Of a stretch of DNA of 64,000 bases, positions 1 to 8,975 are shown one piece after another. Numbering within the stretch: position 1 is the stretch's first letter; every line of letters begins with the position of its first letter. The translations under genes were made by a program, and so were the position numbers. The notes below the pieces were generated by a model. It made no database searches. It saw only the letters and a list, made by a program, of their open reading frames with translations, and was not told where the DNA came from. Origin of the DNA: JAXGPP01 sp040766885 (GTDB taxonomy: Bacteria > Planctomycetota > Planctomycetia > Pirellulales > Thermoguttaceae); contig JAXGPP010000007.1 of NCBI GenBank assembly GCA_040766885.1, positions 387,167-451,166 on the forward strand, given 5' to 3'.

Positions 1-1424
1 CGCTCGCGCCGGAGATTGTTCCACACGGTTTGCGAGAGTTCAGGCAGCTCATCGGCCCCGGGAAGCGGAACAAGCGAGACCGAGCCATGGTACTGGTGCG
101 TGTTGAAGCCGGTCGTGCCGGCGGGCGCGGCGTCGGGCCGCGTGGCCACGGGCTGGAGTTGGTGGCCCTTGATGTTCGCGACACACAACTGGTGGCGAGC
201 CGAATCAAAGACAAGGGCGCCCGGAAACCAACCGACGGGGATCAGGCCGAGCAGCTTCGATTCCCGCTCTTCGGGCTCGAAGCGAATCACTGCTACGGCA
301 TTCTGGGTGCCATTGGCGACATAGAGCGTGCGGCCGTCGGGGGCAAAGACCAGCGCATTGGGCGAGGCCCCGAAAAGGTCGCTGGGAGAAGGCTTGGCCC
401 AGATCGTCTCGACAACCTCGCTGGAGGCGATCTTAATCACGCTGAGCGTATCGCTGGCGGCGTTGGCGCATACGAGATACTTGCCGTCGGGCGAGACGGC
501 CAGGGCGCTCGAATGGAGACCGACGAGGATTTCAGTCGGTTCGCCGGTTGCCAAGTCGATGGCCGTGATGCTCCCTTCGCTGGCGATGTGCCGCACCGGA
601 TCGACGCGCACCACCGTGCCGCGGCCCGCCGGCCCGGTGAGGTCGCCAGGACCTGGTCGGCGGCCGCCCCAATTGGAGACGTACGCCCGGCCGCCGACGA
701 GCACAACGTCATACGGCGCCACACCAACCTCCCAGGAGCGAAGCACGGCGCCGGATTCGGCATCGAGTTCAAAGAGTGTGTTGGACAGATTGCCGCAGAT
801 GTAAATCCGTTGGCCGTCGGCCGAGCAGGCTAATCCGGAAGGGATCTCTTCTTTGCGGCGCGGCGCGTTGGCCGGGGGAAGCGGAATGCTGCGGGACTGA
901 ATCACCGAACCGTCCGCCGCCACGTCGAAGACCTTCAGGTCGCCATCCACGTTGCTGAGCAGGAGCCGCTTGCCGTCGGGCGTGAATGTCAACCCGGTGA
1001 AGCTGACCTGACCTTTGGCTCGCGGTTCGATGATCTGGGCGATCAGGTCGCCGGGCGTGCCTTGGCTGCCGGTGCGAATGGGGACTCGCTGCCGGATCTC
1101 GCCATTCGCCGGGTCGAGGATGATCATTTCCGACGACTTGCCGGAAACGGCCAGGAGCCGTCCGTCGGGAGAGAGCGTGAGAGTCTGCGGCCGCAGTCCC
1201 GGGAGTTCCACTTGGGTTCCCAGCGGAGTGATAACCTGGTTGACCGGCAGCACCGTCCGTCCGTCGGCCTGCCGTCCGACGCGCTCGGCGCCGTCACCCG
1301 CCGCCGACGGAGACTCGCCCGCCATTGCCTGCGTCACAAGACAACCGATCACCGCGACGAACAGGAGCCAATGGCCGCAGCGGGGACGACGGGTGACAGA
1401 TTCCGGCACAGTCAGGTTCTGCAT
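1..1424 (-). CDS. YncE-like beta-propeller protein, probable propeller/alkaline phosphatase (3' end outside window)
   Basis: The frame is open from an ATG at 1424 to the window edge, giving about 474 visible residues. It begins with an export signal (hydrophobic run about residues 17-33, ending near QAMAGES). Propeller-type repeats follow, each with a strand pattern such as LTLSPDGRLLAV, LTFTPDGKRLLL, LACSADGQRIYI, LAVSPDGKYLVC and LVFAPDGRTLYV. The last visible part reads ANIKG and NTHQYHGSVSLVPLP. In planctomycetes, propellers of this kind are commonly joined to a C-terminal alkaline-phosphatase-type domain; that domain would lie beyond base 1 and is inferred, not seen. It is likely periplasmic or extracellular. 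It lies 114 bp downstream of the ceramidase-like gene on the same strand, so co-transcription is possible. Confidence 0.8.
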   Translation of the reverse strand, partial: MQNLTVPESVTRRPRCGHWLLFVAVIGCLVTQAMAGESPSAAGDGAERVGRQADGRTVLPVNQVITPLGTQVELPGLRPQTLTLSPDGRLLAVSGKSSEMIILDPANGEIRQRVPIRTGSQGTPGDLIAQIIEPRAKGQVSFTGLTFTPDGKRLLLSNVDGDLKVFDVAADGSVIQSRSIPLPPANAPRRKEEIPSGLACSADGQRIYICGNLSNTLFELDAESGAVLRSWEVGVAPYDVVLVGGRAYVSNWGGRRPGPGDLTGPAGRGTVVRVDPVRHIASEGSITAIDLATGEPTEILVGLHSSALAVSPDGKYLVCANAASDTLSVIKIASSEVVETIWAKPSPSDLFGASPNALVFAPDGRTLYVANGTQNAVAVIRFEPEERESKLLGLIPVGWFPGALVFDSARHQLCVANIKGHQLQPVATRPDAAPAGTTGFNTHQYHGSVSLVPLPGADELPELSQTVWNNLRRE

Positions 1425-1538
1425 CGATTCGATCTCCTCGGTCCGATCTCGTCATGATGGATAGTAGTGCAACGGGCGATGCGGATACTTCCCTCGGACG
1501 GCAAGCGATCATTTGGCCGCAGAATCGCGCGGCGTGGC

Positions 1539-3002
1539 CTATTCTCGCGACTCGGCGGCCGGCAGCGCCCGCTCCCCTTCCAGTGCCAAGTCATGAACCG
1601 CGTCCAGCACAACTCGCTCAACCTCCGGTGCAAAAAAGCCGGCGGAAGTGCGGAGGTTCTGGCCCCAGATCCACAACGTTATGCCGATCGCCTCGTGCCC
1701 GCCCTCGCGCACGACCTGAGCGGTCGGCAGGTATCCGAAGCAGTCGTTATTGAACCCGGCCACCCAGAGCTTCTCGCGGCCGAGCCTCTGGGCCACAAGC
1801 GAGGCATAGTCGGCGACCGGTTCGGCCGGCAAGGCGACCACGGTCAAATCGTGGCCGAACTGCCAGACCGCCAAGGGCGCGCGATAGAACCCCGGTAGCG
1901 TTTTTCCGCGATCGAGCACGCTCAGCATATGACGAGCCATGACAGCCTCGGCCGACGGTAATGCGGCGCGTGCTTCGAGTTCCGCCCTTGAGAGGGATTG
2001 CAGCGGCAGTTCGATCTCACGGTAGCCGGTCCAGAGGTCGCCTGAGATCGGCGTGAGTGTCGTGTCCAGGACGCGGCAGACCTCATCGCCCAACGTGGCA
2101 CCGTGCTGGCGAGCGCTCTCCAACGTGCCTCGCGGCGACGGGTTGGCATCGGCGCCACAGCCGCTCATGAACATCGCCTGAACGCCGGAATGCCGCGACT
2201 GAACGAACTCCTGGGCGAAACCGGCGTAGTCGCCGGCGATCACGTTGTCGCGGCCAGTCAGCGAAGTGTTGTGGCAGGCACAACCGAACAACACGGCCCG
2301 GAGAGTTCCATCGGGCGCGTCGATCCGGAGCACCGGCACGGACCGATCGGTCGGCCCGGAAAGGTTATCGGCCATTGCTATCCGACCGTCGCGCGGCAGT
2401 CGGCGGTTAGTAGGAAATCCCACCTGCCCTTTGCCCCAGGCAAGGCGGGCGGGTTCAAGCCGCGCGAGGGCATCACAGACCAACCGAACGAGCTTCTGCC
2501 GCAATTCCTCGGTATAAGCCACGGTCTCATGGATGTCAGCAGTGGACATCGGCGGATGGGCCACAGAATTGGCTTGGGCCCATGGGTTGAGGCTGACGAG
2601 CGGTCCGGTGTGGCAATGCGATGCGTTGAAGAGCAGATGACGGCGTTTGAGGCCGGTCTCCTCCTCGATCCGCCGACAGACCTCGTTGGTAACGACAGCG
2701 GCCTGGAAGCCAACCAAGTCGGCGCTGACGATTACCGCGCGTTGGCCGCGCGAGTCTTCCAACGCCAAAGCCTTGGCGTAAATTTCCTGGACCACCGAAT
2801 CGAAGGGCCCAGTCCGATCGCCGTAGCCGAGCAATACGACGGGTCGCGCAGGCGTGATTGACACGTGCGCCAGTCCGACTTTCCACGACGCCTGGTCGGC
2901 AGCAGCAACCGCGGAACCCCAGATCGCGACCGCCAAGACCGTCATCGCGGCGATCAAGTGCTGACGCCGCCAATAGTGCATCCCTTCCCTCGATCGTGTC
3001 AT
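1539..3002 (-). CDS. Neutral/alkaline non-lysosomal ceramidase-like hydrolase, exported
   Basis: A 487-aa protein with a signal peptide near the N-terminus (hydrophobic IAAMTVLAVAIWGSAVAA). Family-type motifs are visible: GLAHVSITP at the start of the mature domain, NASHCHTGP (the metal-binding ASHTHSGP region of ceramidases), ACHNTSLTG with AGDYAG, and MSGCGADANP. These place it in the neutral ceramidase family (zinc amidohydrolases). In planctomycetes such short members are usually of unknown substrate, so sphingolipid cleavage is not assured. The ATG at 3002 was chosen over a much longer open frame; it lies 16 bp after the stop of the isomerase gene and has AGGA about 10 bases upstream. 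A second ATG at 2981 is possible. It probably forms an operon with the isomerase. Confidence 0.82.
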   Translation of the reverse strand: MTRSREGMHYWRRQHLIAAMTVLAVAIWGSAVAAADQASWKVGLAHVSITPARPVVLLGYGDRTGPFDSVVQEIYAKALALEDSRGQRAVIVSADLVGFQAAVVTNEVCRRIEEETGLKRRHLLFNASHCHTGPLVSLNPWAQANSVAHPPMSTADIHETVAYTEELRQKLVRLVCDALARLEPARLAWGKGQVGFPTNRRLPRDGRIAMADNLSGPTDRSVPVLRIDAPDGTLRAVLFGCACHNTSLTGRDNVIAGDYAGFAQEFVQSRHSGVQAMFMSGCGADANPSPRGTLESARQHGATLGDEVCRVLDTTLTPISGDLWTGYREIELPLQSLSRAELEARAALPSAEAVMARHMLSVLDRGKTLPGFYRAPLAVWQFGHDLTVVALPAEPVADYASLVAQRLGREKLWVAGFNNDCFGYLPTAQVVREGGHEAIGITLWIWGQNLRTSAGFFAPEVERVVLDAVHDLALEGERALPAAESRE

Positions 3003-3018
3003 CGGGTCAGCAGTCCTG

Positions 3019-3891
3019 TTATTGCGGGGCGGGGCTTGCTTCTGCCAGCCGCGCTTGCAGCGCCCGCCAGGCGGCCATGGAGCGTTCAAGATTCTCGCGC
3101 TTGTCGCCGGGCACAGCGTAACATTGCAGGCCGATTGGGCCGCGGAAGCCTTGCGCCTTGAGGATCCGCAACAGCCGCAAATGGTCGAAATCACCGCGGT
3201 CCAGGGGCTGGATAAGCCGGTTCCAGTCGGTTCCGCCACTGTCGGCCCCGTTGATGGTGACCACGAACAGGTACGGCCGAGCCTCTTCAAGGCGCAACTC
3301 GAGATTGCGGTCACCCTCGACCTTCAGCCAGTGGCAAAGGTTGAACGTCACCCCCACGCTGGGACGATCGGCCTTGCGGGCGATGCGAACCGCGTCCTGC
3401 ACACTCTCGACGTAGAAACCGGTGTGCGGGTAGAGAGCCACCTTGAGGCCGGATGCTTCGGCCATCGCGGCGATCTCGCGGACAATTTCCACCGCGCGAA
3501 CGTCTCCGTCTGACGAACCCGGCTTCAGCTTTGAAGATCGCGCATAGAGCCAAACGAATGTATCGCGGCCTTTGAGCTGGCCGATGGCTTCAGGCAGGCC
3601 CGGCTCGTACTTTGGCTGGTCGGGATCGACATTGGCCCCGACGTAGAGGGCGTGCAATTTCAGCTTGTGCTGGTCAAGGGCTGCGAGCATCGCTGGAATG
3701 CTCTGTGTACCCGAGGGTCCGATGCCGTCGAAACCCAATTCGGCGAGCATGGCCGCCTGTGATTCCGGCGTGGCATGCTTCTCGTCGGCCACTCCATTGG
3801 AGAGCACAAAGAACGGATTGGCCGGTGGTTCGGCCAACGCCGCCGAAGTGAACAGGGTGGCAGCGACGGAGAGCACGAGGGCGAGTCTCAT
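3019..3891 (-). CDS. Sugar phosphate isomerase/epimerase (AP endonuclease 2-type TIM barrel), exported
   Basis: A 290-aa protein. The start at 3891 gives a clean signal peptide (LALVLSVAATLFTSAALA) followed by the mature region. TIM-barrel isomerase features include LAELGFDGIG near the front, KVALYPHTGFY, GVTFNLCHWLK, TINGADSGGTDW and GLQCYAVPG. Members of this fold act as sugar or inosose isomerases/epimerases or hydroxypyruvate isomerases; the substrate here cannot be read from sequence. The open frame extends upstream to 4029, but that part has no signal-like character. A ceramidase-like gene follows after 16 bp, the same order as at 52.5-55 kb. Confidence 0.82.
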   Translation of the reverse strand: MRLALVLSVAATLFTSAALAEPPANPFFVLSNGVADEKHATPESQAAMLAELGFDGIGPSGTQSIPAMLAALDQHKLKLHALYVGANVDPDQPKYEPGLPEAIGQLKGRDTFVWLYARSSKLKPGSSDGDVRAVEIVREIAAMAEASGLKVALYPHTGFYVESVQDAVRIARKADRPSVGVTFNLCHWLKVEGDRNLELRLEEARPYLFVVTINGADSGGTDWNRLIQPLDRGDFDHLRLLRILKAQGFRGPIGLQCYAVPGDKRENLERSMAAWRALQARLAEASPAPQ

Positions 3892-4080
3892 GGCAAGTTC
3901 CCGGAGCGGGATGTTCGGAAGACCGACCGCGATTGTCGTCCCTGGAGCAGCCGGCAGCAAGATGATGCGCGATTTCCACGCAGTCCTCCGGAAAATGCCT
4001 GTCGGGTAGTGGTGCTGAACGGCAATCAAATGGATGGAGTCCGAAAACCACGCCGCACGACCGTCACAGGAGTTGCCGCC

Positions 4081-5943
4081 ATGTTTTTCGCCCGAAAGAG
4101 CCCCTCCCGCAAGCGCCGAGGGTCCCGCAGATTTGGCGTGGAGCCGCTCGAGCGCCGCGAGCTCCTGAGCATCAATCTGAGCGGCACTGAGCTGCAGATC
4201 CTCGGTACGGCCACGTCCGACACCGCCTCAGTCTGGACCGCACCCTACCTGATCTACGCCGAATTGAACGGCGTGCGACAGTCCTGGCTCATTTCGTCTG
4301 TCGCCTCGGTCTATTTCAGCGGGTACGAGGGCGGCGACACGTTCATCAACTACACCAATTTGCCGACCACCGCCTCCGGTGGAGCTGGTAACGATCGGAT
4401 TACCGGCGGGACAGGCAACGACACGATCTACGGTGGCGATGGCGACGATTTCCTCGACGGCGTCGCTGGCAACGACACTCTCCGCGGCGGAAACGGCAAC
4501 GACCGCCTGGAGGGGGGCGACGGAGTCGACCTGCTTTACGGCGAAGCCGGCGCCGACGTGCTCTACGGCGAACACGGCAATGACACCATCTATAGTGGAA
4601 CGGGGAACGACACCGCGTACGGCGGCGCCGGCAGTGACGCGATTTATGGCGAGGCCGGCAACGACTATCTGTCTGGCGAGGCCGGCGACGATACCATCTA
4701 TGCCGGCGACGGCGATGACACCATCTACGGCCATGGCGGAATTGACCGGCTCCACGGTGACAACGGCAACGACACCGTCTATGCCGGCAATGACAACGAC
4801 TATGTTTACGGCGAAGCCGGCGACGATGTCCTTCACGGCGAGGCCGGTAACGACTACGTATACGGCGGCGGCGATAACGATCGTGTATATGGCGACGGGG
4901 GCAACGACCGTGTCTACGGCGAGGCCGGTAACGACCGCGTCTATGGCGACGCAGGTGACGACCGCATCTACGGCGGCAACGGCGACGACCATCTCTATGG
5001 CGGCAGCGGCGCCGATCGGTTTGAGGGGGGCAGCGGCAGCGACACGCTCGTTAGCATTGACGCTGCCGCAACCGATACACTCTTCGGCCAGTCCAACTCA
5101 GACAGTTTCTGGACCGACAATTCCGACACGATCTCGGATGCCACTGCCAGTGAGTTGGCCACCAACGTCCATCGCGTCCGCAGTTTCGCCAACGGGGCCG
5201 ACCGTACGCTGGACGGCGACCGCATCGCCGACCCGACTGACGGCACCGAATACAAGAACTTCGCCGATCGGCCGCTATTCGCTGCCGCCGGTCCCACTGC
5301 CAACGACATTGACCAAGGCTCCCTCGGCGACTGCTGGCTACTGGCCTCGATGGGGGCCATGGCCCAGGCCAATCCCAACGCGGTGCGGCAGACCGTAGTC
5401 GATCTGGGCGACGGCACCTATGCGGTCCGACTGGGCGGCAGCAGCTACTACCGTGTCGATGCCGACCTTCCGACTCGGAGCGCGACGAGCTGGACACCGG
5501 TCTACGGTGGCTTGGGCGTCGACAACAGCCTCTGGGCGGCCGTTGTCGAGAAGGCTTTCGCCGACTACCGCACCGGCGCCAACACCTACGCTTCTCTTGC
5601 CAGCGGGCCGGGCACGGAGGGACTCCGCGGAGTCAACGGGCAAAGCGTGGACTGGAAAGCGTATGACGAGTACGGCAGTGCGCAGGGCCTTGTCAACGAT
5701 ATCGCCAGCAAGTTCGATTCCGGCAGAGCTGTGGTCTGCGTCATCGGGACGGTCGGTGGCGGGGCTCCGCTCATCGGCAACCATGCCTACACGGTAGTGG
5801 GTGTGAATCGCAACGCTGCCGGAACCGTCGTCTCCGTCATCCTCCGCAACCCGCACGGCCCCGCTGGGCCGGCGTCGGTAACCGTCACGCGGGCCCAGTT
5901 ATACGCCTGCGTGGGCGATGTCTCGTGGGGCTCCGCCGCCTGA
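4081..5943 (+). CDS. Secreted RTX-repeat calpain-like (C2) cysteine protease
   Basis: A 620-aa protein. The ATG at 4081 precedes a basic stretch and the motif GVEPLERRELLS (residues about 20-31), an N-terminal signature of exported planctomycete proteins. Residues about 100-323 hold many glycine/aspartate nonapeptides of the GGxGxDxxY type, which in RTX proteins bind calcium in a beta-roll. Residues about 395-620 form a calpain-like peptidase domain. Cys418 lies in QGSLGDCWLLAS, His568 in IGNHAYTVVGV and Asn590 in LRNPHGP, so the catalytic triad is complete. A calcium-dependent secreted protease is inferred. The reverse strand of the repeat region is also open, but that is a codon-pattern shadow. 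Confidence 0.85.
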   Translation: MFFARKSPSRKRRGSRRFGVEPLERRELLSINLSGTELQILGTATSDTASVWTAPYLIYAELNGVRQSWLISSVASVYFSGYEGGDTFINYTNLPTTASGGAGNDRITGGTGNDTIYGGDGDDFLDGVAGNDTLRGGNGNDRLEGGDGVDLLYGEAGADVLYGEHGNDTIYSGTGNDTAYGGAGSDAIYGEAGNDYLSGEAGDDTIYAGDGDDTIYGHGGIDRLHGDNGNDTVYAGNDNDYVYGEAGDDVLHGEAGNDYVYGGGDNDRVYGDGGNDRVYGEAGNDRVYGDAGDDRIYGGNGDDHLYGGSGADRFEGGSGSDTLVSIDAAATDTLFGQSNSDSFWTDNSDTISDATASELATNVHRVRSFANGADRTLDGDRIADPTDGTEYKNFADRPLFAAAGPTANDIDQGSLGDCWLLASMGAMAQANPNAVRQTVVDLGDGTYAVRLGGSSYYRVDADLPTRSATSWTPVYGGLGVDNSLWAAVVEKAFADYRTGANTYASLASGPGTEGLRGVNGQSVDWKAYDEYGSAQGLVNDIASKFDSGRAVVCVIGTVGGGAPLIGNHAYTVVGVNRNAAGTVVSVILRNPHGPAGPASVTVTRAQLYACVGDVSWGSAA

Positions 5944-6024
5944 ACCCCGACACTGTTTGCTGAATGAATTCTCCGCTGCAAGCATCTGTCGAAGCGCGGG
6001 CCTGCGAGCGTCAAGACTGTGCCC

Positions 6025-6996
6025 TCACAGATCGAGCACAAGAAGGTGCGTTCCCGGACGCTGGTGGTTTCCGGCGGTAACCACAATCAGTTTGCCCATT
6101 GAGGAATCGACCGCCAGCGCGCCGAAGTCAAGGAAGTCGCTGGGACCGATTCCCGCGACTTGCGAAACGCTTCTCGAGGCGGCATGGATGATGTAGGCAC
6201 CCGAGATCGACAGAACGGCGTAGGAATCGGTGTCGATCGGCTGAATGGATACGACGTCGGCGAGAGGCAGGCGACAGGATGTCAATGCGTTGCCACTTTC
6301 GATGGAGAGGATCTCGACGTCGAGGTTCGGACCCGAGCACCCCCACAACATCAGGACCGAACCGTTTCGAACCACGTGCTTGAGCGACGTACGCTTCTCC
6401 CAACCCGGTGATGCGGAAGTCAGACTCCACTGCTCGATGGAATAGACAACCTGGTCGTCGGCCACGAGGCTGAAAACCGCCACGAACGTCTCGTTGCCCG
6501 CAGCAATCACCCGCTCGATGGACTTCCCGCCAGAAGTGGAGCGGTAGGGGAATGATCTCTGTTCGAAGGTGGCGCCACGCGCATCCACCGCGCGCAAGAG
6601 TGAAGTCGCGTCGCAGACCCACGAGAAGAGAAACGCTTCCGCAGTGGCATCTAGGAATTCGAGCTGCCATCCGCGAACATCAGAATCGGGTGAAATCGGC
6701 GCACCGCTTTGCGCGTCGAACCTGAACATGCCCTGGGGACACCTCACGAAGTTCTGGGGCAAAATGGTTGCGCAGACACCGCGGGTATGCGCAACCGCGC
6801 GAAAAGGATAACTCTTTGTCCTGTCGAAGTGCCAGACGACTCTTCCTGTTGCGTAATCGTAGCAGGCCACAGAGGCCTGATACGCGCTCCGCGAACCTCG
6901 CAGCGGATATAGCCCACCCGCCAGAAGTACGCGACCCTCAGGAATCGTCGACGATACGGCGAAGAACTGCTGAGCAAACGAAAAGCGTTGTATCAT
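6025..6996 (-). CDS. Propeller-like protein of unknown function
   Basis: A 323-aa frame starting MIQRFSFAQQFF, with no clear ribosome site and no signal peptide. It has short repeats reminiscent of PQQ/WD propeller blades: VACYDYATGRVVWHF, MFRFDAQSGAPI, IEILSIESGNALTSC-like segments and GALAVDSSMGKLIVV. I do not recognise a family. The protein begins directly with blade-like sequence, so the true gene could have lost its 5' end. It is convergent with the calpain gene, whose stop is 81 bp away. Lower GC-skewed codon choice than its neighbours hints at divergence or transfer, but this is only an impression. Confidence 0.6.
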   Translation of the reverse strand: MIQRFSFAQQFFAVSSTIPEGRVLLAGGLYPLRGSRSAYQASVACYDYATGRVVWHFDRTKSYPFRAVAHTRGVCATILPQNFVRCPQGMFRFDAQSGAPISPDSDVRGWQLEFLDATAEAFLFSWVCDATSLLRAVDARGATFEQRSFPYRSTSGGKSIERVIAAGNETFVAVFSLVADDQVVYSIEQWSLTSASPGWEKRTSLKHVVRNGSVLMLWGCSGPNLDVEILSIESGNALTSCRLPLADVVSIQPIDTDSYAVLSISGAYIIHAASRSVSQVAGIGPSDFLDFGALAVDSSMGKLIVVTAGNHQRPGTHLLVLDL

Positions 6997-7336
6997 GGCT
7001 GAAAGGTAGCGCGGGCACGCGGATCAGAACGTGATAGTCTCTTGTGTTGATAACACGCTTCGCTTCAATCGCTCTCAGGAATGGCACGCCGCGAATGGTC
7101 GGGCAATTCCGTGAGAAGTGTCGGGTTTCGCCATAGTGCCCTGATCTCACGCGAGCTGGACATCTTGGCTGAGGAGCAAACCTCCGCTGGACTCAGGAAG
7201 TGTATCTGGACCATGTTGACGACGTCGCCTGCTCAATCATATGCGGCGGCTGGACAAGAGCAGGCGAAATCGGCACCATGACAGGGGATGGGGCTGAACC
7301 GGAGCTCGAAGGTGCCGCACACTCATGGAGCCTGTC
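6997..7336. other. Intergenic stretch, no gene recognised
   Basis: The 340 bp lie between the propeller-like gene and the beta-helix gene, which diverge. A 66-codon open frame on the plus strand shows no family features and is not called. Promoters for both genes should lie here, but no convincing -35/-10 pair was identified. Confidence 0.4.
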
Positions 7337-8683
7337 ATGAACAACCTCGCTGCTTTGCTCAAGATCATTATTCCCTTGACCGCCGGCATGGGCTGCGTAT
7401 TGCTGGTTGCCGCGGAACCGCCAGACTTCTCGCCGCGGCCTGACGAGCAGCAGTTGCCTTACTCCATGCACTCGGCGATGACGGACCTGCCGAAGATCAC
7501 CGTGGGCAGGGACAACGCCGACCTGGTTGGAGCCGACAACCGCGTATTGCAGGCGGCCGTCGACTACATCGCCGGGCTGGGCGGCGGAACGGTCGAGATC
7601 GGCCCCGGCGAGTATCTGATGCGGGATTCGCTGCATCTGCGGTCCGGTGTGACAGTTCGCGGCCAGGCGGGCAAAACCTGTTTGCGCAAAGCCGATAGCG
7701 TCGAGTCGGCGCTCGCATTGGACGGCGATTTCGGCGAGGAGCAGATCACTGTCGCAGACCCAAGCGGCTTCGACGTGGGCTCGGGAGTGGCGATCTGGGA
7801 TGATCACGCAGGCGGTTTCCATACGACCGTCGCGAGGATCACTGGGCGGCGCGGCAACACGTTCTCGATCGACACGCCGCTGATGGCCGACTGCATGGTC
7901 CAGAATCATGCCAAGGCGGCAACCGTATTTGCCGTGGTAAGCGGACACGAAGTTCGGAATGTCCGGATGGAGGGGCTCGTCATCCTCGGCGATAAGGATG
8001 CCAATGTTCCCTTGAACGGTTGCCGAGGCGCGGGAATCTATCTGTACCGCGGCCACGGCGCCGTGCTCAAAGACTGCATCATTCGCGGTTACAACGGCGA
8101 TGGAATCAGCTTCCAGCAGTCCAACGACGTGAGGGTGGAAGACTGCGTAAGCGAGGACAATAGCGAACTCGGCCTGCATCCCGGGAGTGGCTCGCAACGT
8201 CCCACCATTCAGCGCTGCACAGCCCGCGGCAACGGCACCGATGGCCTCTTCCTCTGCTGGCGCGTGCGTCACGGCGTGTTCGAGGACAATACTCTGGAAC
8301 GTAACGGCCGGTATGGGATCTCGATCGGGCATAAGGATTCGGACAATCTGCTGCGGCGCAACCGTGTGAGCGAGAATGCTCGCGAAGGCGTGTACTTCCG
8401 CAACGAATCGCTCGGCATGGCGGCCCATCGCAACCGCTTGGTCGAGAATGTCATTGAGAACAATGGTACCGCGGCCCCATCGCCGGGGATTCGCATTCGC
8501 GGCGCGACCAGTGGCTTGGTGTTCGAGAAGAACACGATTCGCGACACGAGGGCCTCCGGGAACCGGACCCAAAAAGCGGGAATCGTGATTGAGCCGCAGG
8601 CGGGCGAGGTGACGTTGCAGGACAATACGATCGACGCAGAGGTTGCCGTCGAAGACCTTCGCCCCAGTGGCGGTCAAGAATAG
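7337..8683 (+). CDS. Right-handed parallel beta-helix repeat protein, exported
   Basis: A 448-aa protein. The start at 7337 is preferred because GGAG lies 6-7 bases upstream; an in-frame ATG at 7325 has no such site. The N-terminus has a hydrophobic signal (LKIIIPLTAGMGCVLLVAA). The body is a parallel beta-helix of the pectate lyase/NosD type: an early GLGGGTVEIGPGEYLM turn, then repeated rungs such as LKDCIIRGYNGDGISF, VEDCVSEDNSELGLH, FEDNTLERNGRYGISI and VFEKNTIRDT. Such proteins bind or cleave polysaccharide. No catalytic set can be assigned, so the activity is left open. A strong bidirectional terminator follows. Confidence 0.85.
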   Translation: MNNLAALLKIIIPLTAGMGCVLLVAAEPPDFSPRPDEQQLPYSMHSAMTDLPKITVGRDNADLVGADNRVLQAAVDYIAGLGGGTVEIGPGEYLMRDSLHLRSGVTVRGQAGKTCLRKADSVESALALDGDFGEEQITVADPSGFDVGSGVAIWDDHAGGFHTTVARITGRRGNTFSIDTPLMADCMVQNHAKAATVFAVVSGHEVRNVRMEGLVILGDKDANVPLNGCRGAGIYLYRGHGAVLKDCIIRGYNGDGISFQQSNDVRVEDCVSEDNSELGLHPGSGSQRPTIQRCTARGNGTDGLFLCWRVRHGVFEDNTLERNGRYGISIGHKDSDNLLRRNRVSENAREGVYFRNESLGMAAHRNRLVENVIENNGTAAPSPGIRIRGATSGLVFEKNTIRDTRASGNRTQKAGIVIEPQAGEVTLQDNTIDAEVAVEDLRPSGGQE

Positions 8684-8693
8684 GCATTCCGCA

Positions 8694-8732
8694 AAAAAGC
8701 CTTGCGTAACCCATTGCTACGCAAGGCTTTTT
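8694..8732. terminator. Bidirectional rho-independent terminator
   Basis: A perfect 15-bp inverted repeat (8694-8708 with 8718-8732) around a 9-base loop, with A-run on the left and T-run on the right. It sits between the end of the beta-helix gene and the 3' end of the oppositely oriented tRNA-Pro, so it can stop transcripts from both sides. Confidence 0.9.
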
Positions 8733-8738
8733 GCTCAG

Positions 8739-8814
8739 TCGGGGCGACAGGATTCGAACCTGCGACCTTCAGACCCCCAGTCTGACGCGCTAAACCAGAC
8801 TGCGCTACGCCCCG
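8739..8814 (-). tRNA. tRNA-Pro (anticodon GGG)
   Basis: Seven-base acceptor stem pairs 8808-8814 with 8740-8746. The T-arm contains GGTTCGAATCC. The anticodon loop is CTGGGGG between TCAGA and TCTGA, giving anticodon GGG. The tRNA starts with C and discriminator A, as expected for proline tRNA. No CCA is encoded in the DNA. The 76-nt length fits with a D-loop one base longer than usual. Confidence 0.95.
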
Positions 8815-8975
8815 GGAGGGATGGCCTCGGCCATCCGACCGAGCAAGTATCGCAAATCCTCGACCGCTCTGCAACGGGCATCGCCGCGCTTCGGCGCCCC
8901 TGGCCCGCGGTGGGCCGGACCGGTACAACGGAGCGATTCAACATTGAGTGCGAGGACTGGCGAGGGAACCGGGCG

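Noticed and set aside
1062..1457. Frames on the plus strand across the YncE-like gene
   Set aside because: Antisense to clear propeller blades on the minus strand.
4228..4992. A 254-codon open frame on the minus strand across the calpain gene
   Set aside because: It is antisense to the RTX repeats and reads as monotonous V/A-rich residues produced by the repeat codons; no ribosome site or family.
7081..7281. A 66-codon frame upstream of the beta-helix gene
   Set aside because: No ribosome site, no homology seen, and it lies where promoters should be.
7193..8677. A 494-codon open frame on the minus strand
   Set aside because: It is the reverse of the beta-helix gene; GC-rich codons keep it open. 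The plus-strand protein has a signal peptide and rung repeats.
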